From Candidatus Thiodiazotropha sp. (ex Monitilora ramsayi) (lineage in GTDB: Bacteria; Pseudomonadota; Gammaproteobacteria; Chromatiales; Chromatiaceae): a stretch of DNA of 63,345 nt. Below the pieces are notes generated by a model. That model was not told the DNA's origin. It worked only from the letters and a program-made list of their open reading frames with translations, and ran no database searches. The stretch covers positions 1-63,345 of the forward strand of contig JAHXIP010000020.1 of the NCBI GenBank assembly GCA_025655575.1, written 5' to 3'. Below, piece by piece: positions 23,739 through 33,324 of this stretch (position 1 is the first letter of the stretch; every line of letters starts with the position of its first letter). Made by a program: the position numbers and the translations under genes.

Positions 23739-25607
23739 ATGTTATTATTCGACGAGGTCGGTCATGCAGGGAAAAATAAGATGACCGATGGGGCAGAAAA
23801 CGAAAACAATGATGCGCATGTCATGAACAAAGCGAAAACCGATTATATACAACTGAAAGATGCTGACACCCTGGCCGGGGTATTCCTTGAGCGAGTCAAG
23901 CGATCAGCCGACAAAACCGCCTTTGTCCAATACGATGAAGCCCAATCACAATGGCAGGAGATCACTTGGGCCACCATGGGCGAACAAGTGGCACGCTGGC
24001 AAGCGGCCTTCCAAAAGGAAGATCTCAAACCCGGCGATCGTGTAGCACTGATGCTGCGCAACTGCAGTGAGTGGATCCTGTTCGACATGGCGGCACAGGG
24101 GTTGGGACTGGTCACTGTCCCCCTGTATACCAATGACCGGGCCGAAAACATCGGCTATATCCTGCAGGATGCCGGTGTGCGTCTATTGCTTATTGAGAAC
24201 GACGAGCAGTGGCAGGACCTGCAGAAGATCCGTAACCAGTTGGCGGGGCTCAACCGCATCGTCACCCTGGAGCGGGTTGACCCTATGGGACTACAGCCGC
24301 GACTGGCCCATATCGATGAATGGCTTCCGCTTAAAGGTCTCAGGGAACCCCAGGCAATCGACATCCCCAGCGAGACGCTTGCGACCATCGTCTACACCTC
24401 CGGCACCACCGGCCGCTCGAAAGGCGTCATGCTCAGTCATCACAATATGCTCTGGGATCTCGAGAGCGGTGTGAAGATCATCGACATCTACCCGTCGGAC
24501 AGTTTTCTTTCCTTTCTGCCACTCTCCCACACGCTTGAGCGAACGGTGGGTTGCCTGTTGGCAATGAAAGCGGGTGCCAGTGTCGCTTTCTCCCGTTCCA
24601 TTCCACAGTTGGGAGAGGATCTGCAGGCGATTAAACCAACCGTACTGATCTCTGTACCGCGCATCTTCGAACGAGTCTACGCCAAGATTCAGGACAAGCT
24701 GCAGCACGACTCAGCCATCGCCAAGGCCATCTTCAATGGTGCAGTCGAAACGGGCTGGCTGCGATTTGAACATTCTCACGGCCGTGCAAGCTGGTCACCC
24801 AAGCTCGCACTCTGGCCGCTATATAAAAAACTGGTGGCCGGCAAGATCCAGGAGAAACTGGGCGGTCGGCTACGTATCGCAGTCTCAGGGGGCGCCCCCC
24901 TATCGCCGGATATCGCCAAGGTATTCATTGGTCTGGGTGTGCCCATCCTGCAGGGCTACGGTTTGACGGAGACCAGCCCCATCATCTCCGCCAATGTCCA
25001 TGAAAACAACATACCGGCCAGTGTCGGTATCCCCTTTCCTGGACTCGAAATCAAAGTCAGCGAGGCTGAGGAACTCATGGTGCGCGGACCGAATGTCATG
25101 CTCGGTTACTGGAACAACCGTACAGCCACCGCAGAGGTGATTGACGAAGAGGGTTGGCTCCACACCGGCGACAAAGTCAAAATCGAGGATGGCCACATCT
25201 TCATTACAGGCCGTCTTAAAGAGATCATCGTCATGGCAAACGGTGAAAAGGTACCGCCTGCAGACATGGAAATGTGTATCGCCATGGACAGTCTGTTTGA
25301 ACAAGTACTGGTGATCGGTGAAGGCAAGCCCTATCTCAGCACCCTGATCGTGCTCAATGAAGACGCTGCAAAAGAGGAAGGCATCAACCCAAATCAAATC
25401 ACAACTCAACAGAGAGAAGCGCTGCTGGATCGTGTCAACGGTCAGCTCGACAACTTCCCCGGTTATGCAAAAGTCGTGAGCCTGTCTGTAATTGGGGAAC
25501 CCTGGACCATTGAGAACGGCCTCATCACTCCAACCATGAAACTCAAGCGTAAAGCAATCTATGAGCGTTATGCGGATGAGCTAAAGGGGTTATACGACGG
25601 ACACTGA
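23739..25607 (+). CDS. Long-chain acyl-CoA synthetase (AMP-binding)
   Basis: A 622-residue adenylate-forming ligase that activates fatty acids to acyl-CoA, supplying FadE. Motifs are TIVYTSGTTGRSKGVMLSHH (P-loop-like, about 211-230), YGLTETSP (about 409), LHTGDKVKIEDGHIFITGR and the catalytic Lys of MANGEKVPP. The first 28 residues look like a non-conserved extension; GAGGTG before the ATG at 23739 supports that start, but 23781 or 23823 are possible. It is last in the operon, 1 bp after fadJ. Confidence 0.9.
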   Translation: MLLFDEVGHAGKNKMTDGAENENNDAHVMNKAKTDYIQLKDADTLAGVFLERVKRSADKTAFVQYDEAQSQWQEITWATMGEQVARWQAAFQKEDLKPGDRVALMLRNCSEWILFDMAAQGLGLVTVPLYTNDRAENIGYILQDAGVRLLLIENDEQWQDLQKIRNQLAGLNRIVTLERVDPMGLQPRLAHIDEWLPLKGLREPQAIDIPSETLATIVYTSGTTGRSKGVMLSHHNMLWDLESGVKIIDIYPSDSFLSFLPLSHTLERTVGCLLAMKAGASVAFSRSIPQLGEDLQAIKPTVLISVPRIFERVYAKIQDKLQHDSAIAKAIFNGAVETGWLRFEHSHGRASWSPKLALWPLYKKLVAGKIQEKLGGRLRIAVSGGAPLSPDIAKVFIGLGVPILQGYGLTETSPIISANVHENNIPASVGIPFPGLEIKVSEAEELMVRGPNVMLGYWNNRTATAEVIDEEGWLHTGDKVKIEDGHIFITGRLKEIIVMANGEKVPPADMEMCIAMDSLFEQVLVIGEGKPYLSTLIVLNEDAAKEEGINPNQITTQQREALLDRVNGQLDNFPGYAKVVSLSVIGEPWTIENGLITPTMKLKRKAIYERYADELKGLYDGH

Positions 25608-25717
25608 TACTTAATAAATTTGTTCTTGATGATACGAAGAACACCATGTCAGTTAGCGTATGGCTTTCCACGCTCCTTGCGAGACGAGTTGATGCGGGTG
25701 GGATAATTGCTATCTCC

Positions 25718-26314
25718 TCATACCAAACCTAACGTATATACCAACCCAATAATAACGAATAGCCATATCACCGAGCCAATGCCGACCCAGACATAATTGG
25801 CAATATTAAAACTACTATTTGAAGTGCCCTCCGGGTCCCCTTCAGAGAGATTTATTGCACGCTGGGGTTGCACTAAAATAAAATACAACGCGAATACTGA
25901 TAAGATACTTAAGAGATCTGAATATGGCGACCATATACCTTTTACAGCAATGCGGTCCATAACATTACCCAAAATCGCAACTATTACATAGAACGTTGCT
26001 ACTACCGAAGGCATCCATTGATATTCCTGCCCCTGCCGCTCCAAACCTGCCTGCACTTTGTCAAATAGAGAATGAGCAAAGAAGATACTAAATATGGCTC
26101 TCGGTATTGGCCATATTTTTGAACCAGTGGCATGCCTATATTGTTTCCAATTAGCGTAGAACCAATAGATCGTATACAGCCCTATCGTCGACAGAAATAG
26201 CACTGTGAATTTCCGAATGGAAACGACATAAAAGTGCTCCGCTGTGTCTTTGGGATTTTCCAGTTCTGCACTCGGTGGCGCGTACGGATTCTCAATCAAA
26301 TCAATATTTTCCAT
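25718..26314 (-). CDS. DUF4234-like membrane protein
   Basis: A 198-residue membrane protein. After a cytoplasmic lead with PYAPPSAELENP, about four or five helices follow, with FLSTIGLYTIYWFYANWKQY near residues 42-61 resembling DUF4234 proteins. The frame could start at 26359, but AGGAGGGG lies 8 bases before the ATG at 26314. Function unknown. It stands alone, in an AT-rich stretch after the fatty-acid operon and on the opposite strand. Confidence 0.75.
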   Translation of the reverse strand: MENIDLIENPYAPPSAELENPKDTAEHFYVVSIRKFTVLFLSTIGLYTIYWFYANWKQYRHATGSKIWPIPRAIFSIFFAHSLFDKVQAGLERQGQEYQWMPSVVATFYVIVAILGNVMDRIAVKGIWSPYSDLLSILSVFALYFILVQPQRAINLSEGDPEGTSNSSFNIANYVWVGIGSVIWLFVIIGLVYTLGLV

Positions 26315-26464
26315 TTGTGCATCCCCTCCTGTTAATAAATCCCACCAAACATATCGCATACAATAACAAGGGCGGGTATCAACTCACTTGCACTATCCGC
26401 TCAATTAATCATGTCTACTGTAATATTTGCAAACAGATGAAAGCCTATCTACAACCTGTCTACA

Positions 26465-26989
26465 TTATGGGGGCCAGGGTCTTTTGGCCTCAGCCGCTAT
26501 CCACGATCCCACCCAGTCAGGTGGCTCAGGTTTCCATTCAGCAATACCAAGGGCATTCAATACAAGATCCGTATCGATAACCTTTCCTTGACTTGTTACG
26601 CCTGTTCGTAACAATACCGATGAAGTCGGTCGCCCTTTAACCCACATTGACTGAATGATATATGTCCAGCTGCCCTCAAAACCAGCAATCTGGGTACGCA
26701 TGGTGACTTTATCGAATACTTTAATACGCCGCCGGTAACGAATGGAACTCCCAGCAACGACGAGACCCCATCGATTATTCTTGAGCGCCTTTGCCAAACC
26801 TGTTCGAATAGATAGGTCAAAACGCCCCAAGTCATACAAGGTCAGCACTCTCCCATTATTCATTTCACGAAACATATCAAGATCCCAAGGCATACACCGA
26901 AAGGTGCTTTCACAGGCAGTCTCAGGAAGCATCTTTCCAGATCTTAAAGCAGTGATTGAGATAGTTAACAATCTGATGAGAGGATACAT
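26465..26989 (-). CDS. Hotdog-fold thioesterase family protein
   Basis: A 174-residue protein. The stretch MPWDLDMFREMNNGRVLTLYDLGRFD resembles the conserved active-site region of 4HBT_2-type acyl-CoA thioesterases (usually D-x-D-x-x-G-H-x-N-N). Here the usual Gly-His-Met appears as REMNNGRVL, so the typical His before Asn is replaced. IKVFDKVTMRTQIAGFEGSWTYIIQSMW is the long beta strand pair. It likely hydrolyses acyl-CoA or is a non-catalytic relative. Confidence 0.75.
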   Translation of the reverse strand: MYPLIRLLTISITALRSGKMLPETACESTFRCMPWDLDMFREMNNGRVLTLYDLGRFDLSIRTGLAKALKNNRWGLVVAGSSIRYRRRIKVFDKVTMRTQIAGFEGSWTYIIQSMWVKGRPTSSVLLRTGVTSQGKVIDTDLVLNALGIAEWKPEPPDWVGSWIAAEAKRPWPP

Positions 26990-27159
26990 ATATTTTTTAG
27001 ACGTTTAGGGTCAGAATATTGCTTTGGTAACGTATTCAGCCTGTATCAAATATATCCTCAGGATTACGTTATAGAGTGAAATCGAAAACATAAGAGATAC
27101 CACCATGCAATACAGTTATACCAATGAACTCAATAATCATCAATTCAGCTTAGATGAGA

Positions 27160-27552
27160 TCATGTCAGTGGCAAAATATATTTCTGCAGTGTGATTAAAA
27201 CGTCAGTGCTTATGGCCCATACGAACACAACGCAATTAACAATGACAGTTATCCAGAGAACTGCGCGAAATGATTGCTTCTTCGATTTATGTCGCAACTT
27301 CTGCTGTGCCACAAGCGCACCCGGCCATCCTCCCAACAATGACAGTATATGCAGTGTACTCTCTTTAGTCCTCCATGCCCCCCTTCTCGCGGCTGATTTA
27401 TCCCTAGCATACATTACGAAAGTGATTAGACTTACGGTTACATAGATTGCGAATATCTCTGATGGTATTGCTGATATGAGTACAGAAACACCAACGATCA
27501 AGATAAATATGACTGCAGTCAGTATTGAAATCATTCCTTTGGGTGCGCTCAT
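27160..27552 (-). CDS. DUF1294 membrane protein
   Basis: A 130-residue protein with an N-terminal membrane segment pair, then MYARDKSAARRGAWRTKEST and LHILSLLGGWPGALVAQQKL, HKSKKQSFR, the defining DUF1294 motifs, and a C-terminal helix. Related proteins often carry an N-terminal cold-shock domain; this one lacks it. Function is unknown for the family. It is flanked by AT-rich non-coding DNA. Confidence 0.88.
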   Translation of the reverse strand: MSAPKGMISILTAVIFILIVGVSVLISAIPSEIFAIYVTVSLITFVMYARDKSAARRGAWRTKESTLHILSLLGGWPGALVAQQKLRHKSKKQSFRAVLWITVIVNCVVFVWAISTDVLITLQKYILPLT

Positions 27553-27827
27553 TTTTTGTGGTCGAGTATCATCTACCTATTTCAAGGTTTCAGTACAGAA
27601 TATACCGTGTCCATCAGTAGATATTACATAAGTAATAGCTTGGTCTATTATTGGGCAACAGCTTTTATTATTGAAATACTTTATATGGACGAATACCTAC
27701 TTACCCCTGGCACTTTGCATGATGACGGCATTTCCGTTAACTTCATTCCACGATAAATATTTCCCTTAGCACGCATAATATTGACATATAGAGCGCTTGT
27801 GATATTTGCGTGTATTCCCGCACAATT

Positions 27828-28622
27828 TCACTGTGGATCATCTTGTGATGATTGTTCCACTTTAAAATCGACTGAAAGATTGGCCTCGTACTTCACCTCA
27901 TCGAAGGATGAACCATTAGCCTGCCCTTTGTACTTTATGCTTGAAGAAAAACCACTTTTCTCCCGATTGGCATCAGAGACTACATATTCATCCAAAATCA
28001 TTGCGCCTCTGGTTGCTTGCTGAAGAATATTGGAATCTCTAATGCCAATGGGTGTAAGTTTGAGGCCAAGAGTCTGCTCATAATACTTTTTTTGTTTCAT
28101 GACTTTTTCAAGAGCTTTGATTTTGACTTTATCATTATATTCATCGCTATACGTATGCTTGAATTCAGCATTGGACAGCTCTACTTCATTATAATTGTCG
28201 GCTATCAAAGCAATCTCTTTTAGCTGCTTTTCCTGAGAAATGGTGATTGCCATACGGTTTGCGATCTTGTAACTCGAAGGCTTACTTCCAAACCACCCAT
28301 ATTGTGGTGATGATGAGAATTTAGAACTTTTTATCGCGTCTTTTTGAATTCCTGTTGTAACAAGAGATTTAGTGATTTTGTCACGAAGCAGGCTATTGTC
28401 TGAAATTGCTTGAGATAAGCGTTTGTTCTCAGTAGATATGACAAGACTGACGATTGCTTTATCAGAATAAGCCCGCTCTTCAGCCTGTCCGACAATAGTT
28501 ACAATTTTCTCTGCGGGATGGAGGAATCCTCTTAGATCCTGAGGGCTTCCCTTCAACTCTGGAGCAGAATAAACAAAAGTAGATGTCAGCCAGAGCATTA
28601 TTATTAAAAGTATCCTTTTCAT
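27828..28622 (-). CDS. SIMPL domain (DUF541) periplasmic protein
   Basis: A 264-residue protein with a clear signal peptide (MKRILLIIMLWLTSTFVYSA). The SIMPL/DUF541 domain follows: ERAYSDKAIVSLVISTENKR, the helix repeat LSQAISDNSLLRDKITKSL, then IANRMAITISQEKQLKEIAL and AEFKHTYSDEYNDKVKIKAL. The family forms oligomeric rings and has been linked to oxidative stress and membrane integrity. AAAGGATA lies upstream of the ATG. It is a single-gene unit. Confidence 0.85.
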   Translation of the reverse strand: MKRILLIIMLWLTSTFVYSAPELKGSPQDLRGFLHPAEKIVTIVGQAEERAYSDKAIVSLVISTENKRLSQAISDNSLLRDKITKSLVTTGIQKDAIKSSKFSSSPQYGWFGSKPSSYKIANRMAITISQEKQLKEIALIADNYNEVELSNAEFKHTYSDEYNDKVKIKALEKVMKQKKYYEQTLGLKLTPIGIRDSNILQQATRGAMILDEYVVSDANREKSGFSSSIKYKGQANGSSFDEVKYEANLSVDFKVEQSSQDDPQ

Positions 28623-28732
28623 TTCTACCTCTCATTAATCATTCACATAATATTTTGTTAACCGCCAGTCATCACACAGGATGTCTAGTCTGATAATTCG
28701 GTTGGCGCCAATCGTCTGTGTAAGCGCACTGC

Positions 28733-28987
28733 CTATCGGACGATGACCACAATTAGAGCAAATAGCACAATGGCTGCTATATAAAAAATATTACCCAAGC
28801 TTTTGTGTCCATCACGTTGACGGGCTATTTTTTCTTTAAATTCGTCTAATTCAACTTCCGACATACCATTGCAATGAGGACAATATTCTTCTTTGGCACT
28901 GTAATTCAGTCCACAACGACTACATTTCTCCATCGGCCCGTTATTCCGCAAGCGGGCCATAAGCATTCCCAAACCTACACCTCTCAT
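28733..28987 (-). CDS. Small zinc-ribbon membrane protein
   Basis: An 84-residue protein with one zinc ribbon, CSRCGLNYSAKEEYCPHC (about residues 19-36), a short charged linker and one C-terminal membrane helix (about 64-82, IFYIAAIVLFALIVVIV). TAGGAG is 7 bases before the ATG at 28987. Tail-anchored zinc-ribbon proteins of this type are of unknown function. Confidence 0.75.
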   Translation of the reverse strand: MRGVGLGMLMARLRNNGPMEKCSRCGLNYSAKEEYCPHCNGMSEVELDEFKEKIARQRDGHKSLGNIFYIAAIVLFALIVVIVR

Positions 28988-29083
28988 TGAACACTCCTAC
29001 CTGCATTTAAATCCATTCAAACTGATTACTCCTTTAGCACACCGGCCAAACCTAAATCGAGCACTTTAAAGTCATAACATTTT

Positions 29084-29221
29084 TCACTGTACGATATTCC
29101 TGATTTCTGTTTTCCATTTCCCGCCCTCCCAGGCCCTATCTGGCAACAGCGCACCATTCTTATTAATGTCGAGCACTTTGATATCACGTGTATTCTTAAC
29201 GGCATCATCTAATACATTCAT
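29084..29221 (-). CDS. Possible 45-residue small protein
   Basis: An ATG preceded by AGAGGAG at 5 bases opens a 45-codon frame ending in TGA. The protein starts MNVLDDAVKNTRDIKVLD and ends EIRNIVQ. It follows a second tiny frame (29234-29350) by 12 bases. An adjacent frame continues with similar-looking residues (DFKVLDLGLAGVLKE, ending at 29026), so a frameshifted longer gene is an alternative. No family recognised. Confidence 0.4.
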   Translation of the reverse strand: MNVLDDAVKNTRDIKVLDINKNGALLPDRAWEGGKWKTEIRNIVQ

Positions 29222-29233
29222 GCACTCCTCTTT

Positions 29234-29350
29234 TCAGTTAGTGCCATTAATGACTTGATGTAATGCTGCTCTAAGCTCTACTCGTGACCACTCAGCCGGC
29301 CAGATATTAAATGCTCCTTCAGTCATCTGTCTTACACACATATCATTCAT
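29234..29350 (-). CDS. Possible 38-residue small protein
   Basis: A 38-codon frame, MNDMCVRQMTEGAFNIWPAE and then a helical end RVELRAALHQVINGTN, with GAGG about 10 bases before the ATG. It lies 12 bp upstream of the 45-codon frame and reads the same way, so the two may form a small operon or be remnants of one gene. No homologue known to me. Confidence 0.35.
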   Translation of the reverse strand: MNDMCVRQMTEGAFNIWPAEWSRVELRAALHQVINGTN

Positions 29351-29521
29351 TTTTTACCCAGCCTCAAGAGAAATCACCCGATCACGGAAATCCGCTTAGC
29401 TCGAACCTGACCATAAGATATGGCAAGGACAAGGTAAAAATTCAGTCTTGATGCAGGTTCTTCGAGACATATCAATATCAGGGTATCAAAACCTTCTGCA
29501 GAAAGCAGATAGTCTATGGAC

Positions 29522-32500
29522 CTAGATGAGTGTATTCAGTTCCCTGATCAGGTCATCCCTGAGACTATTGAGCTTTTGCAGGCCCTGTTCCAAATCATTT
29601 TCATCCAACTGGCCTGCGGATTCACAAAGTTGGGAGGCCAAATCATGGACAAGGTGATGCAGTTTCGTGACTCTTTTGAAGCCGGGATAATCACCATACT
29701 GTTCGCGTCCCGTGTCATGCAACCATTGACCGAAGCGACAATTCTTCATACTCATCGAGTCTGTGGGAACTGAATAACCTCTCACATGATTTTCCACATG
29801 ACGCACCCACGCACGATGCTCCACGCTGGCGAAGAGCAGCGGCAAGTCCTCGCGCCGTATAATTTTCTGATTGGCCCACCTGGGATCCGGCTGCCAATTC
29901 TGCATCCAGGCGATAATATGATTAGCAGTCATAGGTTTCGCGATAGCATAACCCTGTGCCAGATTACAGCCCAGCTGCATAAGCATTTGACCATGTTCAA
30001 TGGTCTCCACCCCTTCTGCAATAGCCTCTCGTCGAAAGGCTGTTGCGAGGCCGAGCACACCCTCAAGAATAGCTAGATCTTCCGGGTCATCGAGCATGTC
30101 ATGTACAAAACTCTGGTCGATTTTGAGATACCCCGCCGGCAGCAGTTTGAGATAGGTCAGCGATGAGTAGCCTGTACCGAAGTCATCCAACGCGAATATC
30201 ACACCCATCTCCCGGCATGTTTTGATCACTTCCGAGACCTGGGCCATGTCTTCCAGAGCGCTGGTTTCGAGCACTTCCAGTTCCAGGCGATCCGCGTCAA
30301 TGGTGGCATGCGCCTTCAGGTGTGCATGCAGTTTTTCCACGAAATTCTTTTTCTGTAGAAAACGGGCACCGATGTTGACACTGACCGACAGATCCAGGCC
30401 ATCGGCTTTCCATTGCTCCATCTGGGTAAGCGCTGCATTGATCACCCACTCATCCAGGATCACGGCCAGCTCGTCATCCTCAATCAGGGGCAGAAATTCT
30501 CCAGGCAACAGCAGTCCGTGTTGGGTGTGCTCCCAACGAATCAATGCCTCCACGCCAAGAACCTCACCGGTACGCATGTTGACCTTGGGTTGGTAGTGCA
30601 GGACGAATTCGTTATGTTTCAATCCATGACGTATTCTGGCCACGCTCTCATGACGCCCGCGCAGCCCTCTATACTTGTCCGCCTCGAAGAAGTGATAACG
30701 GTTCTTACCGGTAACTTTGGCGCTGTACATGGCCTGATCGGCCTGGCGCAGGAGTTGATCCGCATCGACCTCTTCATCCTGCGGATAGAAGGTGACGCCG
30801 ATACTGCCGGAGACTTGAATAGTCAATTCTCCCAAGTGTACCGGCTGGGCGGCGGCGGACAGCATGCGCTCCAACAGTGGAATGCTGTCTTTGGATTCCT
30901 GCAGATCTACCAGTACTGCCACAAATTCATCCCCACCCAGGCGTGCGATAGTGTCACTCTCTCTCAGGTTCTCTTTCACTCGATGAGATAAAGCGACGAG
31001 AAAGAGATCACCGATTTCATGACCATGGGTATCGTTGATTTCCTTGAAACCATCAAGATCGAGATAGGCCACCGCAAGCTTATTGCCGCGGCGATTGACC
31101 TGTGCCATGGATAGATTGAGCCGGTCTGCAAGCAAGGTCCGGTTAGGCAGGCTGGTAAGACTGTCATGATAAGCCACATGTTCGAGACGTGTTTTCTTCT
31201 CCTGCAACTCTTCCTGTGTCTGGATATGTGCCGTGATATCTCTTGAGGCCTGCACCATGCCTGTCATCTGGTGCTGCTCATCGAACAAAGGCGTGCCCAC
31301 CACTTCGAACAATCGTTCCGAGCCGTCTTCGATTCGGTGACGATGAATAACCGTCACCGGCTCGTGGGTCTTCTCTACGATATCAAGCGGACAGGCATGG
31401 TCGTCACCTTCACAGGGAAAGTCTTGATCATGACTGACCTGATAGCACTTTTCAGACACTTCAGGATGGGCAACCGCCGGTGTGTTTTCCGCTGCCTTAT
31501 TCATCAACTTGATGTTGTAGTCCATATCAATCACCAGGATCGGGTCCGCGACACCGTCGATGATTGTCTGCAGAAACTGGTGCTCTGCGCGGATGCGCTG
31601 TTCCACCATTACACGCGGGGTGATGTCCTTAGCGATCTCCATACGAACCAGGCGTCCGTCTGGCCACAGGATGGCCTGGTCGCGACAGTCGAGCCATTCC
31701 TCGCTCTCCTCAACATGACGTTCCCAATAGTAAACGCCGGTAGGTACGCCCTTGGCATCGAGTAGCTTTTTGTTGGTGCAAAAATGACAGGGTCCCTGTG
31801 GATCTTTCTGCATCATCTTCCAACAGTGATCTCCTACCCTGTCGCCCCATCGGGCAATGGCGCTTTGATTCATAAACAGGACTTCATAATTCTCCATGTC
31901 TGCCACATAGACAGATGCATCCAGCGTATCCAAAACAGCAGTAAAGCGATCATGCGATTCACGCAGTTCATTCTCTGAACGCAGCCGAACCGCAATCTCG
32001 CTTTCCAGTTCATCATTACTGCGCAGCAGTTGTTCGGTACGCTCCTCAACAATTATTTCAAGATTCCGTTTATGTGTCTCCAGTTGTTCCTGAGCCAGTC
32101 TACGGTCTGAAATCTCCACATTCAGATTGTCAATCAGTGCTTCTTTGTCTCTCTGCAAGCTGAGTGTCTGCAGTAGGATGCGGTTGGTATTGATCGCGGT
32201 ATAGATCACCAGCGCCGTATAGACCGAAAGTGCTGTGAGTAATAATAGCGTTCCATTGCTTTCCCATTGGGCAATGACTACCAAGAGCGTGATCGCCGGC
32301 GGCAGACTGGCAGTAAAGAATGCGGACAAAACGGCAGAGAGCACAGGAACAGTTGCCGCCATGATGCCAAGCACAATCATGACGACAACAATTTTGTAGG
32401 CCGGGTCAACTGCCGCCTCTGCAAAAAGGCTCACTCCGGCCCAGCCAATACCGGCGGATGAGGCTGAGGCGATAATCATGCCCGCCCAAAGTCTTATACG

Positions 32501-32776
32501 AGATTCATCGAATAATTTTTTATAGGAAAGATAGAGCGCCATGCGGGCAATCGCCACAATTAACATGTAGCCGGCCCAAAGGTTGAGCATCCAGGCGGGC
32601 AAAGCCCCATCCAATCCGATCCATGCCAGGAGGGTGACAGTAAGAATCGCTATCGTGGAGGGTAGCGCATTGGCATAGATCAGCTTGATCTGCTCTGAGA
32701 AAAGACCTTTCCCTGGATGATTTTCTTCGTCCCTCACCATGCCAGTCATGTTGAGGCGTTGTAGCATGAAAGCCAC
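29522..32776 (-). CDS. Membrane PAS-GGDEF-EAL-CZB regulator of c-di-GMP
   Basis: A 1084-residue protein. Six or so N-terminal membrane helices (about 30-210) are followed by a coiled coil (about 215-280), two PAS domains (about 285-400 and 405-525; each has a Cys cluster, e.g. GPCHFCTNKK and FPCEGDDHACP), a GGDEF domain with intact RLGGDEF (about 610) and an EAL domain with VEALIRWEH (about 725) and DDFGTGYSS. The C-terminus has a complete CZB zinc motif: HRAW, 22 residues, CRFGQW, 21 residues, HHLVH. Both c-di-GMP synthesis and breakdown look possible. Input could be zinc or oxidants. It is monocistronic. Confidence 0.93.
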   Translation of the reverse strand: MAFMLQRLNMTGMVRDEENHPGKGLFSEQIKLIYANALPSTIAILTVTLLAWIGLDGALPAWMLNLWAGYMLIVAIARMALYLSYKKLFDESRIRLWAGMIIASASSAGIGWAGVSLFAEAAVDPAYKIVVVMIVLGIMAATVPVLSAVLSAFFTASLPPAITLLVVIAQWESNGTLLLLTALSVYTALVIYTAINTNRILLQTLSLQRDKEALIDNLNVEISDRRLAQEQLETHKRNLEIIVEERTEQLLRSNDELESEIAVRLRSENELRESHDRFTAVLDTLDASVYVADMENYEVLFMNQSAIARWGDRVGDHCWKMMQKDPQGPCHFCTNKKLLDAKGVPTGVYYWERHVEESEEWLDCRDQAILWPDGRLVRMEIAKDITPRVMVEQRIRAEHQFLQTIIDGVADPILVIDMDYNIKLMNKAAENTPAVAHPEVSEKCYQVSHDQDFPCEGDDHACPLDIVEKTHEPVTVIHRHRIEDGSERLFEVVGTPLFDEQHQMTGMVQASRDITAHIQTQEELQEKKTRLEHVAYHDSLTSLPNRTLLADRLNLSMAQVNRRGNKLAVAYLDLDGFKEINDTHGHEIGDLFLVALSHRVKENLRESDTIARLGGDEFVAVLVDLQESKDSIPLLERMLSAAAQPVHLGELTIQVSGSIGVTFYPQDEEVDADQLLRQADQAMYSAKVTGKNRYHFFEADKYRGLRGRHESVARIRHGLKHNEFVLHYQPKVNMRTGEVLGVEALIRWEHTQHGLLLPGEFLPLIEDDELAVILDEWVINAALTQMEQWKADGLDLSVSVNIGARFLQKKNFVEKLHAHLKAHATIDADRLELEVLETSALEDMAQVSEVIKTCREMGVIFALDDFGTGYSSLTYLKLLPAGYLKIDQSFVHDMLDDPEDLAILEGVLGLATAFRREAIAEGVETIEHGQMLMQLGCNLAQGYAIAKPMTANHIIAWMQNWQPDPRWANQKIIRREDLPLLFASVEHRAWVRHVENHVRGYSVPTDSMSMKNCRFGQWLHDTGREQYGDYPGFKRVTKLHHLVHDLASQLCESAGQLDENDLEQGLQKLNSLRDDLIRELNTLI

Positions 32777-33324
32777 TCCAGAAAGCGCTGTTAGAATTAG
32801 ATAGTCATCAGCTCAGAAATAGGACCCATTACACAGACTATCGGCAACAACAGCTGAATCTTCAATATAGCAGTTCGTATCCATCCCCGCGTTGACCCGG
32901 CACAAGCAATGTTGAATCAGATCGTTGATGAAAAATTGTTAGGCTTTCGAGGATTGGTAATATTAACAAGTCTTAATAAAAAGTGGGTTCAGTGTTTTTA
33001 ATTCTGACTCAAACGCTGAGTATTTTTTCTATGAAGAATCATGATGTGGAAATATATTATTGATTGAATGGCTATATATACTTCGTTTAGGGATTGGGGA
33101 GTATTGATAAAAAATGATTCACTCCGCTCTAGAGGGTCATGCGGCAAATTAGGTAATAATCAGAGCCTGATACTTTGAGAAATGAAGCAGGTTATTCTTC
33201 TGGATAGAGCAAGCAAGATCATTTTTTAAGGAAGCTTTTTTGAATCTTGTCCCAATAAGAACCACTCTTAAAAAATACAGATCTTAATTCAATATTTCAT
33301 CTCTAGTGTTAAATAAAAAGCCAG
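32777..33324. other. Non-coding 548-bp gap
   Basis: AT-rich intergenic region between the GGDEF-EAL gene and tatD, both on the minus strand. It should hold the promoter of the GGDEF-EAL gene. I see no gene, repeat or RNA that I can support. The left end of the tatD transcript (33315-33336) has a weak GCTGGTGTCTGACTGGC hairpin followed by TTTTTATTT that overlaps the tatD stop and may act as a terminator. Confidence 0.5.

Noticed and set aside
27553..27827. Small frame at 27556-27756 on the plus strand
   Set aside because: Low-complexity Tyr/Ile-rich translation, no ribosome site and no recognised family; the region is AT-rich non-coding.
30413..30991. 192-codon open frame on the plus strand
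   Set aside because: Antisense to the GGDEF-EAL gene, in which the corresponding domain motifs are clear.
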